64,000 nucleotides of DNA from Psychrobacter nivimaris (GTDB lineage Bacteria; Pseudomonadota; Gammaproteobacteria; Pseudomonadales; Moraxellaceae): the NCBI RefSeq assembly GCF_009812035.1, contig NZ_VZIZ01000019.1, positions 1 to 64,000 of the forward strand, given 5' to 3'. Every line of letters begins with the position of its first letter. Position 1 is the first letter of the stretch. Below, piece by piece: positions 55,850-64,000 of the stretch. The notes under the pieces were generated by a model, which was given only the letters and a program-made list of their open reading frames with translations, had not been told where the DNA came from and made no database searches. The translations under genes and the position numbers were made by a program.

Positions 55850-58048
55850 ATGAGTCAAACCCTACCCAAACTCAGTCATCACCTCGTCGATGATGCTCAA
55901 TATAATTTACTACGTTCGGTAGGTTATCTCACTGCTGCTGAGCGCCGTGATATTGTTGATGCTTGTGAGTTCGGAGATATTGCGCACATTAAAGACAAGC
56001 GCAAATCAGGGGAACCTTATATCACGCATCCAATCGCTGTCGCTGAGATACTAGCGGGCTTTCGCTTAGATCGAGATACCATCATTGCAGCAATCCTGCA
56101 TGATACGGTCGAAGACACCGAAGTTAGTGATGAGCAAATCAAGCAGCGTTATGGTGAAATTGTATCAAGACTGGTCGATGGTGTGACCAAGCTAAAATCT
56201 TCTTCGCATAACAAGCAGCAAAATAAAGCGGCCACCTTTCATAAAATTCTGACCGCTACCCTCGCTGACCCGCGTGTACTCATTATCAAGCTTGCTGACC
56301 GTCTACATAATATGTCTACGCTTGACGCAGTACGTCCTGAGAAGCAGCGCACCACAGCTCAAGAAACCCTGGATTTTTATGTGCCATTTGCACGATTAAT
56401 GGGTCTGAATGATATTGCTGACTATATCGAAGTATTGTGTTATCGCAATTTAGACTCTGATATGTACAATAAGCTGTCCGATAAACTGCTACAGCATGGG
56501 CTTGGACGAAACTTTCAAAGAGAGTCCATTCATCGTTATTTGAGTATCGTGCTAAATAACTTGGACCTCAATGGTCTGGTCAAAGTCTTAGACAATCGCG
56601 TGGTCATATATCGTCAATTTTTCCGCAATCGCGGTGAGATTAATGCGCTACTGCGTCACTACGCGTTTGAAATCGTCCTCGACAATATCGAAGCGTGCGA
56701 TAAGCTGGCCTATTATTTGATCAAAAAATATCAGATTGATGATACCCATATTGCGGATAATATTCGTCGTCCGCTGCCAGGTGGTAACCAGTCCCTCACC
56801 CTCATCTATGAGCGTGACAATGATGTGGTAAAAGTCACTATATTGACCAAGCAAATGCAGAGCGCTGCAAGACTTGGTGTCATCGGTGCAGAGCACGCAT
56901 CTGATGTGAGTCAGTCGGTTATCCAAGCGTCATTGCGCAACATGAAAGATTTGGTCGATGAAGATAATCTGAATGAAAACAGTCCTGATTTCTCAGCAGC
57001 GGTCTCTACTATTAATGAGCTGATGGATTATCTGCACTCTAGTAAAATCATTTGCTACAGTCCCCAAGGGCGTGCTTACGAGCTTCCACAGGGTGCAACA
57101 GCGCTAGATTTTGCCTACGCGGTCGGGCCTATGATTGGTAACGTTGCCGTTGGTGCAAATATCGATGGCAAAGCTGCAAAGCTTGGCACCGTGGTAAAAA
57201 ATGGACAGTCCGTTGAGATAGAAGTGAATAGCCACTCAGAACCGAAAGCAGAGTGGCTGGGATTTGTAGTGACTAACAAAGCCCGTGAAGAGATTTTACG
57301 TTGGTTCAAAGATCTGTCTGTCACTGACAAACAACACCATGGCAGGCAAGCATTGGATCGTGCGCTCCGAACGCATCAGAAAAGTTTTGATGATTTGACA
57401 GACGCAGACTGGAAAGACCTGACTGAATGGCGCGGTCTGACAGAAAAAGATGCGTTATTTGAACAAATAAGCTCAGGTACACTACTTCCTCAGCTAGTCG
57501 TGACACGTTTGTTTAGCGATGAGCTGAGCGATCTACAGGCAAAAGTACATAGCGATGACATGACCCAACCGCAACAGTTGATCGCTAATGCTGCTGGCGT
57601 CGAGCTTGATTTTGCCAATTGCTGTCATCCGATATATGGCGACCCTATCGTAGGCCATTTATCACGTCATGGTTTGGTCGTTCATCGTCATAAATGTTTC
57701 TCACTGGACGATATCCGTAAAGACAATCCTTATCAGGTGATCCAATTGCGTTGGCGCAATGACAATGCTGTCAAACAAGGTGACATCGGCGAGCATGACT
57801 TAAAAAACAGCGGTAAGATTCGTTTTCCTGCTTATTTAAAGCTCTCTATTGCGCTTAGTGACGAGCAAATCAGCGAAGTTATCTATCAATTACGCCAGCT
57901 CAATATGGGTGTTGAAACCGTTGATGTTCGCAATACTGATACCATTATTCATATCGTAGTACGTAGTCGCAACCACTTAGCACAGGGCATTCGTGAACTA
58001 CGCTCGCTGCTAGGTTTCCCTAACATTATACGGTTATATCAATTATAA
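55850..58048 (+). CDS. spoT: SpoT-type (p)ppGpp hydrolase with degenerate synthetase domain
   Basis: 732 residues. The HD hydrolase domain is complete: GEPYITHPIAVAEILAG, ILHDTVEDTEVSD with HD at 84-85 and ED at 88-89, and IIKLADRLHNMSTL. The region where a synthetase should lie (about 240-360) lacks the R-x-K-D-Y loop and the YQSLHT motif; GGNQSLTLIY (311-320) is what remains, and VTILTK stands for VQIRT. A TGS domain (about 400-455), a helical region with the zinc-finger-like FANCCHPIYGDPIVGHLSRHGLV-type block and a C-terminal ACT domain (660-730) follow. So this is probably a hydrolase-only SpoT, as known in Acinetobacter. It sits between rpoZ and ridA as usual. Confidence 0.95.
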   Translation: MSQTLPKLSHHLVDDAQYNLLRSVGYLTAAERRDIVDACEFGDIAHIKDKRKSGEPYITHPIAVAEILAGFRLDRDTIIAAILHDTVEDTEVSDEQIKQRYGEIVSRLVDGVTKLKSSSHNKQQNKAATFHKILTATLADPRVLIIKLADRLHNMSTLDAVRPEKQRTTAQETLDFYVPFARLMGLNDIADYIEVLCYRNLDSDMYNKLSDKLLQHGLGRNFQRESIHRYLSIVLNNLDLNGLVKVLDNRVVIYRQFFRNRGEINALLRHYAFEIVLDNIEACDKLAYYLIKKYQIDDTHIADNIRRPLPGGNQSLTLIYERDNDVVKVTILTKQMQSAARLGVIGAEHASDVSQSVIQASLRNMKDLVDEDNLNENSPDFSAAVSTINELMDYLHSSKIICYSPQGRAYELPQGATALDFAYAVGPMIGNVAVGANIDGKAAKLGTVVKNGQSVEIEVNSHSEPKAEWLGFVVTNKAREEILRWFKDLSVTDKQHHGRQALDRALRTHQKSFDDLTDADWKDLTEWRGLTEKDALFEQISSGTLLPQLVVTRLFSDELSDLQAKVHSDDMTQPQQLIANAAGVELDFANCCHPIYGDPIVGHLSRHGLVVHRHKCFSLDDIRKDNPYQVIQLRWRNDNAVKQGDIGEHDLKNSGKIRFPAYLKLSIALSDEQISEVIYQLRQLNMGVETVDVRNTDTIIHIVVRSRNHLAQGIRELRSLLGFPNIIRLYQL

Positions 58049-58153
58049 TAAGCACATTTGCATCACTGCTATAGTCGTGATGCAAATAGCTAAAATAGAA
58101 CTGCTATTCTAGTAGCAATGAATCACTCACATAAAATATAAAAGGGACACCCC

Positions 58154-58534
58154 ATGACTCGTCAAACCATCCAAACTGATAAAGCACCTGCAGCAGTCGG
58201 CACCTATTCTCAAGCTGTAAAAGTCGGCAATACTGTCTATATCTCAGGTCAGCTTGGTTTTGATCCTGACACGATGGAGCTAAAAGAAGGTTTTAAAGCA
58301 CAGGCTGAGCAAGTATTTGAAAACATTAAAGCTATCTGTGAAGCAGCTGGTGGCAGTCTAAATGACGTGGTCAAATTCAATGTATCTTTGACTGACTTGA
58401 GTGATTTTGCTGTCTTGAATGAAGTGTTTGTCGCCAATCTAAGCGAGCCATATCCTGCCCGCGCTGCCGTCCAAGTAGCTGCCTTGCCTAAAGGTGGCGT
58501 GGTAGAAATTGAGTCTATTCTTTATATCGAATAA
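58154..58534 (+). CDS. ridA: Enamine/imine deaminase RidA
   Basis: Hydrolyses reactive 2-aminoacrylate and related enamines made by PLP enzymes. 126 residues: APAAVGTYSQAVKVGNTVYI and SGQLGFDPDT near the start, then FNVSLTDLSDF and the substrate-binding Arg in PARAAVQVAALPKGGVVEIE. Length and motifs are standard for the RidA branch. It lies about 100 bases after spoT and is probably in the same transcript; AAAGGGA precedes the ATG. Confidence 0.96.
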   Translation: MTRQTIQTDKAPAAVGTYSQAVKVGNTVYISGQLGFDPDTMELKEGFKAQAEQVFENIKAICEAAGGSLNDVVKFNVSLTDLSDFAVLNEVFVANLSEPYPARAAVQVAALPKGGVVEIESILYIE

Positions 58535-58608
58535 GATGATATTTGATGCTTAATATTAGGTGCTCATTATTAAGTGCTCATTTTAGCAACAGCCTATAAG
58601 TCATATCA

Positions 58609-58639
58609 CAATAAGCTTAGCATCATGCTAAGCTTATTG
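58609..58639. repeat. 31-bp near-perfect palindrome
   Basis: CAATAAGCTTAGCAT and ATGCTAAGCTTATTG are exact reverse complements around one central base. There is no T-run on the plus strand, so it is not a classic terminator for ridA. It lies between ridA and priA, 57 bases before priA. Confidence 0.85.
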
Positions 58640-58695
58640 GTCTCCGTTCTATTATTCTGATCTCATATTCACCTAATAAGACTGCGAAGCCGTTT

Positions 58696-60984
58696 ATGTT
58701 GGTACAAGTTGCTCTGCCCGTTCCCCTTTATCGGGTGTTTGACTATAGATTACCAGCTGATATGCTTGCTTTGCCAAACAGTGCGATACCGCAAATCGGC
58801 AGCCGTGTCGAAGTTTCATTTGGTCGTCAGACTCTGATTGGCATTGTGATTGCTCATATTTCACAAGACGATAGCAGCGTACCTGTCAATAAAATCAAAC
58901 CCATTAATAAATGTCTAGATGCTGAGCCTATTTTGAACTCGGACATGCTCAAGCTTGCCTATTGGTTAGCGCGCTATTACCATTATCCACTTGGCGACGT
59001 GTTAGCAGTTATCCTGCCAAGCCTTGTTCGTCAAGGCAAACCATTAGACTTGCTGATTACCCATTGGCGCATTTTGCCTCATATCACTGATGATGATTTT
59101 CGAGCCAATGCCAAGAAACAAAAGCAGCAGTTCGATATGCTAAAGCTACATGGTCAGCACGGCGCAAGTGAAGATGTATTGCTACTAGAAGGGATGCAAC
59201 GATCATTTTTAAAGACGCTGGAAGATAAAGGGTTAGTCGAGCGCTATATTCAGCCAAAACAAGCACCTACTCCAGTTAAACTGGCAAAAATGCCACTTGA
59301 TCTCAATGATGAGCAGAGACTTGCTGTCGACGCTATTATTGCTGCCCATGAGTCCGATACTTATACTGGTTTTCTGCTCAACGGTATTACTGGTAGTGGT
59401 AAAACCGAAGTTTATCTGCAAGCGATGCAAGCTGTACTAGAGGCTGGTAAACAGGTTCTTATTTTAGTACCAGAGATTGGCCTCACACCGCAAACACGAG
59501 CAAGATTTGCCAGTCGGTTCGCCGCCCACATTGTGTTATTGCACTCTGGCATGACCAATACTCATCGCTTACAAGGTTGGCAAGACTGCCGCACGGGTCA
59601 TGCACAAATCGTGATCGGTACACGTTCGGCTGTGCTATATCCTTTTGCAGACTTAGGCTTGATTGTTGTTGATGAGGCGCATGATGGCTCGTACAAGCAG
59701 CAAGACACATTACGTTATCATGCCGCTGATGTTGCTCTCTATCGAGGTTTGCAGTACAAAATCCCTGTCATACTCGGCACTGCCACACCTTCTCTTGAGC
59801 ATTTAAAACTGGTCGATGATGGCAAACTAGTAGAATACCAACTGCTTACTCGTCCAGGTAATGCCAAGCCTGCAACCATGCAGCTGATTGATGCTCGCTT
59901 GCAAAGTACCCATCAACAGGCTCAAGATGACGGTGCGCGCTATGATACAGGGCTGACGGATGCCATGATCGGGGCGATACGGCAAACGCTAGAAGCCGGT
60001 GATCAGGTATTAATATTTTTGAATCGTCGTGGCTATGCGCCTGTTCTCTTATGCGAGGCTTGTGGCTGGCAAGCAGATTGTCCGCGCTGTGACGCGCACC
60101 TGACCGTTCACTATAACGGCCAATCCCAGCGAAACAGTTATTCAAGCAACTCTTATTTGAAATGCCATCATTGCGATTGGCAAGCCTATATACCTACCGT
60201 ATGCCCTGATTGTGGCAGTCAAAACCTAGACGCTAAAGGTATGGGAACGACAAGGCTCAGCGAGAATCTACACGCAATCTTTGCCAATCCTCAAACCAGC
60301 AAAGAGCTCTATCCGATTATTCAAATAGACCGTGATACCACAAGACGCAAAGACAGCTGGGAAAATATTTACGAGCAAATCAACAAAGGCAACCCTGCCA
60401 TATTGGTCGGTACACAGATGGTTGCCAAAGGTCATCACTTCCCCAACGTCACGTTGGTTTGCTTACCCAATGCCGATCGCGGATTTTTATCAGCAGATTT
60501 TCGCTCACCAGAGCATACCGCACAGCTCATGATTCAGGTGGCAGGCCGTGCTGGTCGAGGTGACAAAGCTGGTCGCGTATTGATCCAAACGTTGCAACCT
60601 GATAACGAGTTACTATTAAGACTGGTCAAAGATGGCTACTTGTCATTTGCACGTGAGTTACTGCAAGATCGTCAAATGATGGGCTTACCTCCTCATCGAC
60701 ATGCTGCCTTAATACGCTGTGAAGGCAAAACATTGGCAGCTACTACTCAAGCGCTCAAGGATGCTATTGCGCATTTGCCTAATGCTCATAACCTCGCTGT
60801 TCTCGGTCCTATTGATGCGCCCATGAGTAAAAAGAACAGTCGCTACCATGCACAGCTTTTGCTACTGGCTAAAGATCGTCGTCAATTGCATCATGTGTTG
60901 GGACAGTGGTGGCAGCCAGTGCTTGCCCTACCAAGCGCTAAATACCTTAAACTTACTTTGGACATTGATCCTGTCGGTTGGTAG
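58696..60984 (+). CDS. priA: Primosomal helicase PriA
   Basis: Restarts stalled replication forks by loading the primosome. 762 residues. The N-terminal DNA-binding part (VQVALPVPLYRVFDYRLP to about 195) precedes the helicase: GITGSGKTEVYLQAMQAVL (Walker A), IVVDEAHDGSYKQQDT (DEAH box), GTATPSLEHL and, in the second half, VGTQMVAKGHHFPNVTLV and QVAGRAGRGDKAGRV. The zinc site has CEACGWQADCPRC and CHHCDW...CPDCGSQ, eight cysteines in all. Standard length and start. A palindrome lies upstream. Transcribed alone. Confidence 0.97.
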   Translation: MLVQVALPVPLYRVFDYRLPADMLALPNSAIPQIGSRVEVSFGRQTLIGIVIAHISQDDSSVPVNKIKPINKCLDAEPILNSDMLKLAYWLARYYHYPLGDVLAVILPSLVRQGKPLDLLITHWRILPHITDDDFRANAKKQKQQFDMLKLHGQHGASEDVLLLEGMQRSFLKTLEDKGLVERYIQPKQAPTPVKLAKMPLDLNDEQRLAVDAIIAAHESDTYTGFLLNGITGSGKTEVYLQAMQAVLEAGKQVLILVPEIGLTPQTRARFASRFAAHIVLLHSGMTNTHRLQGWQDCRTGHAQIVIGTRSAVLYPFADLGLIVVDEAHDGSYKQQDTLRYHAADVALYRGLQYKIPVILGTATPSLEHLKLVDDGKLVEYQLLTRPGNAKPATMQLIDARLQSTHQQAQDDGARYDTGLTDAMIGAIRQTLEAGDQVLIFLNRRGYAPVLLCEACGWQADCPRCDAHLTVHYNGQSQRNSYSSNSYLKCHHCDWQAYIPTVCPDCGSQNLDAKGMGTTRLSENLHAIFANPQTSKELYPIIQIDRDTTRRKDSWENIYEQINKGNPAILVGTQMVAKGHHFPNVTLVCLPNADRGFLSADFRSPEHTAQLMIQVAGRAGRGDKAGRVLIQTLQPDNELLLRLVKDGYLSFARELLQDRQMMGLPPHRHAALIRCEGKTLAATTQALKDAIAHLPNAHNLAVLGPIDAPMSKKNSRYHAQLLLLAKDRRQLHHVLGQWWQPVLALPSAKYLKLTLDIDPVGW

Positions 60985-61133
60985 TTCTCATTCAGCTCTC
61001 AACAAATGGGCGCATATCTTTCTGCTCATCTCCTTATCATTTTTACTTCGTCGTTACAGCTTCTCATGCTTGGCTATGTTAAATTTATAACTATCAAATG
61101 GTATGCGATAGAGGCTCTACGCCTACCTATAGC

Positions 61134-61198
61134 AAACATCACTTATTAGTAAACGTCACTTATCAGTAAGCATCATCTACCGAACGCAACTATCAGCG
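61134..61198. repeat. Degenerate 15-17 bp tandem repeats
   Basis: AAACATCACTTATTAGT, AAACGTCACTTATCAGT, then two more divergent units (AAGCATCATCTACCG, AACGCAACTATCAGCG), just before the CDF exporter gene. Confidence 0.65.
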
Positions 61199-61213
61199 AA
61201 TTTGAGTATTATT

Positions 61214-62395
61214 ATGAATCCAAATAATCCAAACTCTGACGAGCACAATCATAGCCAACCGCATGATAATACGGATGTGCCTAAGTACATTCGCGAAGAT
61301 GAAGAAAATAACTACACTCAGGAAACCCAAGGCCATCACGATCATGATGAGCATCTAGAGCAAACCACCACAGCACGAGACACCAAGGGCTATCAGCGTA
61401 CCTTGCTGTTCAGCTTTATTATCATTACTGGTTATATGTTTATCGAAGCCATTGGTGGTTGGCTTACCGGTAGTTTGGCCTTGCTATCTGATGCAGGGCA
61501 TATGTTAAGCGATGCGATAGCGCTTGGTGCCACTTTGGTCGCATTTAAAATCGGCGAAAAAGCAGCCACTCACCAGAAAACCTTTGGTTACAAGCGTTTC
61601 GAGATATTAGTCGCTACGGTAAATGGCGCGACACTTGTGATAATCGCCTTAATGATTTTTTATGAAGCGATTAAACGCTTTAACTCACCGCCAGAAATTG
61701 CGACCCAAGGCATGCTTATCGTGGCGACTATCGGTATGTTAATCAATATTCTGGTCGCTTGGCTAATGCACCGAGGTAGTCAAGGTGGCGAGTCACACGG
61801 TCATAATCATGGTACAGATGATGACAAGGTCACAGAGCAGAAACCGAATAATGCAGAAACCGTTAACCTTAATATGCAAAGTGCTTATTTGCACGTATTG
61901 AGCGATTTATTAGGCTCAGTGGCTGCGATTATCGCTGCACTACTCATGATGGGTTTTGGTTGGGTGTGGACAGACGCAGTGGCATCAGTAATTGTTGCCG
62001 TACTTATTTTAATCAGTGGCTACCGCGTCGTACGTGATTCTGTGCATATATTGATGGAAGGGACGCCTGCCAATATATCGCTAGTCGATCTGGAGCAAAA
62101 ATTACTCGAAGACGCTCAAGTACAAAAAGTACATGACCTACATGTTTGGAGTATTACTAGCGGTCTCAATGCACTCTCTTGTCACGTGGTGGTCGATGGT
62201 GAAATGAGTATCCATGAATCAAATATTCTAATTGCCAGTCTAGAACAAAGACTGCTAGAGCTTGGTATTCACCATGCTACTATTCAGGTCGAAAGCTCGT
62301 CTCACCCGCAGAATATCTCACATAGCGATGCATTGGTTTGTGATATTTCGGGGCAGCTGTCTGATGGTAATAGTCATATTGGTCATAACCATTGA
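61214..62395 (+). CDS. Cation diffusion facilitator (zinc exporter, CzcD/ZitB type)
   Basis: Exports Zn2+ (possibly Cd2+ or Co2+) from the cytoplasm by proton antiport. 393 residues starting at ATG 61214 (a TTG four codons earlier is less likely). The N-terminal 55 residues are His and acid rich (HHDHDEHLEQ). Six helices follow; metal site residues lie in LLSDAGHMLSDAIALGATLV and HVLSDLLGSVAAIIAALLM. A His-rich loop (GGESHGHNHGTDDD) sits before helix 5 region. The C-terminal cytosolic domain (VHILMEGTPANISLVDLE on) ends GHNH. No metal-responsive regulator gene is beside it. Confidence 0.93.
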   Translation: MNPNNPNSDEHNHSQPHDNTDVPKYIREDEENNYTQETQGHHDHDEHLEQTTTARDTKGYQRTLLFSFIIITGYMFIEAIGGWLTGSLALLSDAGHMLSDAIALGATLVAFKIGEKAATHQKTFGYKRFEILVATVNGATLVIIALMIFYEAIKRFNSPPEIATQGMLIVATIGMLINILVAWLMHRGSQGGESHGHNHGTDDDKVTEQKPNNAETVNLNMQSAYLHVLSDLLGSVAAIIAALLMMGFGWVWTDAVASVIVAVLILISGYRVVRDSVHILMEGTPANISLVDLEQKLLEDAQVQKVHDLHVWSITSGLNALSCHVVVDGEMSIHESNILIASLEQRLLELGIHHATIQVESSSHPQNISHSDALVCDISGQLSDGNSHIGHNH

Positions 62396-62702
62396 CGATA
62401 CATTTTCAGCTAAGTGATTGAATAAAGAAGTCAGTAACTTGAAACACGACCTAACAAATACAAGTATAGGCATCTGATACTGGCTTACACTAAAAGTTAC
62501 GTAGAATTAGAACTAGAATCTAGATCACATTAAAGCAGTCGTGATTTGCGACAATCTTTTGTTTTATTCAACTTAAAAAAATTAAGTCCGAATCGGCTTA
62601 TGTGGTTATAATAACTATTATAAAGTTTTGTTTAGCACCCCAGTTAATTTTTATAATCATACTTTTTGGTATTTTCACTCTATCTATTGATGATACAACA
62701 CT
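62396..62702. other. Intergenic region before the 62703 gene
   Basis: 307 bases, AT-rich, no gene. It presumably contains a promoter for the next gene. A plus-strand frame overlapping 62602-62892 is out of register with the better-supported gene and has no coding character. Confidence 0.5.
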
Positions 62703-63407
62703 ATGTCTAGACGCTCAGCACCCTTTGTCGCCCCAGACTATATCGATGATCCTGCATCAAAAGATGGCAAAAAACACGCCAAAGTTTTGTTATCGACATT
62801 GCAAGAAGACATTGCAAACTTTCGTAATGAACAGTTTCCGCCTGATATTTTGCGACAAATTCGCGATATGCCTATCTACGAAGGCAACTTAGCCGAAGTC
62901 CAGACTTATCAGCAGTGTTGGCAAAATCTGCTTGAGCGCGCCAAGGATTTTTATCCAGCGGCCAACATGCCACCTGACTATCTACCGCTCCCTGCCAGCC
63001 TTGAAATACCACAATTCATCTATCACGTTCAGCGTCTACATTTAACTAAGACACGCGCTAAAGAATCTAAGAGCTTTGGATCAGTAGGTGCTCTGACGGA
63101 TAAGTGTGGTCAATATACGGATGATGAAATTGAGCGCATGACAGCGGTGCTAGATAACGACGAGGAAGCGCGACTGGTAGCGCATCGTGAATTTATCGAT
63201 TTGCGTGCTTATGTTTTTTGTCGCGATAGTAAGGGCGAGATGTTAGAGCCTGAGCGGGTGCGTTTTTATCGTACTGGTCTGATTGTACATGCCCTGCCTG
63301 ACTTTAAGATTGTTGACAGTCGCCAGACACCGCGTAAACGCCGCAACGATGCTTATAATAATCCGCTTGCAGACAATGGTGTGTGGAAAATTTATCGCAA
63401 AAAATAA
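62703..63407 (+). CDS. Conserved soluble protein, unknown
   Basis: 234 residues with no signal or membrane helix and no family that I recognise. The N-terminal part has a conserved-looking stretch (PDILRQIRDMPIYEGNLAEV) and the middle is acidic and helical (YTDDEIERMTAVLDNDEEAR). The C-terminus is basic and Asn rich (TPRKRRNDAYNNPLADNGVW). Codon use and charge pattern are those of a real gene. It lies just upstream of the Kef-type antiporter gene, about 90 bases away, on the same strand. Confidence 0.8.
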   Translation: MSRRSAPFVAPDYIDDPASKDGKKHAKVLLSTLQEDIANFRNEQFPPDILRQIRDMPIYEGNLAEVQTYQQCWQNLLERAKDFYPAANMPPDYLPLPASLEIPQFIYHVQRLHLTKTRAKESKSFGSVGALTDKCGQYTDDEIERMTAVLDNDEEARLVAHREFIDLRAYVFCRDSKGEMLEPERVRFYRTGLIVHALPDFKIVDSRQTPRKRRNDAYNNPLADNGVWKIYRKK

Positions 63408-63498
63408 TAGATACTAGCGCGATATCGTTTTAGCCATACTGATTTTAGTCACGTTCATTTTATATTGTGTATTTTATTCAAATTTTTAAGGAGCCCAG

Positions 63499-64000
63499 AT
63501 GTTTGCTGCCGCCGCCGGCTCACCAAATCTCATGTTGCAAGCCACTATCTTTTTGGGAGCAGCATTGCTCTTTGTCCCTCTCGGTAAACGCTTCGGCATT
63601 GCAACGGTTTTAGGCTACCTCATCACTGGACTCATATTGGGCCCAAGTGGCTTGGATGTGGCAGGCGACGCTGAAAGTCTATTGCACTTTTCAGAGTTTG
63701 GCGTGGTCATGCTGCTGTTCATTATCGGGCTTGAGCTCCAGCCTTCGCGGCTCTGGGCATTGCGCCGCTCTATATTTGTATTGGGCGGTTTGCAGGTCGG
63801 TTTGACTGGTACGCTACTGATGTGGCTCCTACATCAGTTTTTCTCCTTACAACTAGATACCGCCTTTATTGTTGGTTTTGGTTTGGCGCTATCCTCTACC
63901 GCGTTTGTACTACAGATACTGACTGAAAAGCAGCAGCTTTCGAGCACGCATGGTCGAGAAGCCTTCACCATTTTATTATTCCAAGATATTGCAGTCATTC
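63499..64000 (+). CDS. Kef-type monovalent cation:proton antiporter, 5' part
   Basis: Runs off the window. ATG at 63499 with AAGGAG at 63488-63493. The visible 167 residues hold several helices of a CPA2-family antiporter: LFVPLGKRFGIATVLGYLIT, GLILGPSGLDV, and FSEFGVVMLLFIIGLELQP, the L-F-x-I-G-L-E-L hallmark of KefB/KefC, then a region ending FQDIAVI, which contains the family's conserved Asp. Whether it has a C-terminal TrkA-N domain and is glutathione-gated like KefB/C cannot be seen. Potassium export under electrophile stress is a plausible role. Confidence 0.9.
   Translation, partial: MFAAAAGSPNLMLQATIFLGAALLFVPLGKRFGIATVLGYLITGLILGPSGLDVAGDAESLLHFSEFGVVMLLFIIGLELQPSRLWALRRSIFVLGGLQVGLTGTLLMWLLHQFFSLQLDTAFIVGFGLALSSTAFVLQILTEKQQLSSTHGREAFTILLFQDIAVI

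Noticed and set aside
60848..61090. 80-residue plus-strand frame overlapping the priA end
   Set aside because: Starts inside priA in another frame, no ribosome site; likely chance.
61134..61198. Possible CRISPR-like array
   Set aside because: Units are contiguous, 15-17 bp and degenerate, without spacers or cas genes; a tandem duplication instead.
62602..62892. 96-residue plus-strand frame
   Set aside because: Overlaps the better-supported 62703 gene in another register and has no recognisable start.

Overview
The window looks like chromosomal DNA of a gammaproteobacterium of the family Moraxellaceae, most likely Psychrobacter. This is inferred from protein character and gene order: ssb, a YajR-type transporter and uvrA together, then gmk-rpoZ-spoT-ridA-priA, and a SpoT with a decayed synthetase domain as known from Acinetobacter. 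Base composition is moderate, with AT-rich intergenic DNA. No rRNA, tRNA or CRISPR was found.

Layout. 1-7940: ssb, a DUF3833 lipoprotein, a decayed IS630-type element, a YajR-like transporter and uvrA. 8073-9817: an AT-rich two-gene accessory island, with a HEPN-like/LprI-like fusion protein and a membrane-anchored partner. 10135-20467: DUF503, a YjjP/YjjB-type exporter pair, glutathione reductase, a GNAT acetyltransferase, a Rieske/FAD reductase, truD, a membrane diguanylate cyclase and a PHP-domain RNase. 20759-25635: yciB, yciI, a coiled-coil membrane protein, mnmC, a YjbQ-family gene and a lipoprotein. 25779-34549: DUF4112-ubiA, an L7/L12-like mini membrane protein, rsmJ, uppP, tsaB, ffh, a CcsA-like gene and purU. 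34761-42569: one giant lipoprotein gene (about 2,600 residues) built of Ig-like repeats. 43054-51436: rpmB-rpmG, small membrane genes, rpe, a DUF2805 gene, S-formylglutathione hydrolase, a membrane-anchored C13 caspase-like peptidase and htpG. 51952-64000: a thioesterase, ispH, gmk-rpoZ-spoT-ridA, priA, a zinc CDF exporter, an unknown gene and the start of a Kef-type antiporter.

Most of the window is housekeeping: RNA modification (truD, mnmC, rsmJ, tsaB), isoprenoid and quinone supply (ispH, ubiA, uppP), thiol redox (gor, S-formylglutathione hydrolase), DNA repair and restart (ssb, uvrA, priA) and stringent response (rpoZ-spoT). The accessory parts are the IS, the 8-10 kb island, the giant repeat lipoprotein and a 105-bp inverted-repeat element present twice in opposite orientation (218-322 and 45177-45282). 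The best leads are the HEPN/LprI-like gene pair, a His-to-Tyr change in the UppP active-site motif, the degenerate SpoT synthetase, the miniature repeat pair and a habit of short tandem duplications in intergenic DNA. All similarity statements come from reading motifs; no search was run.
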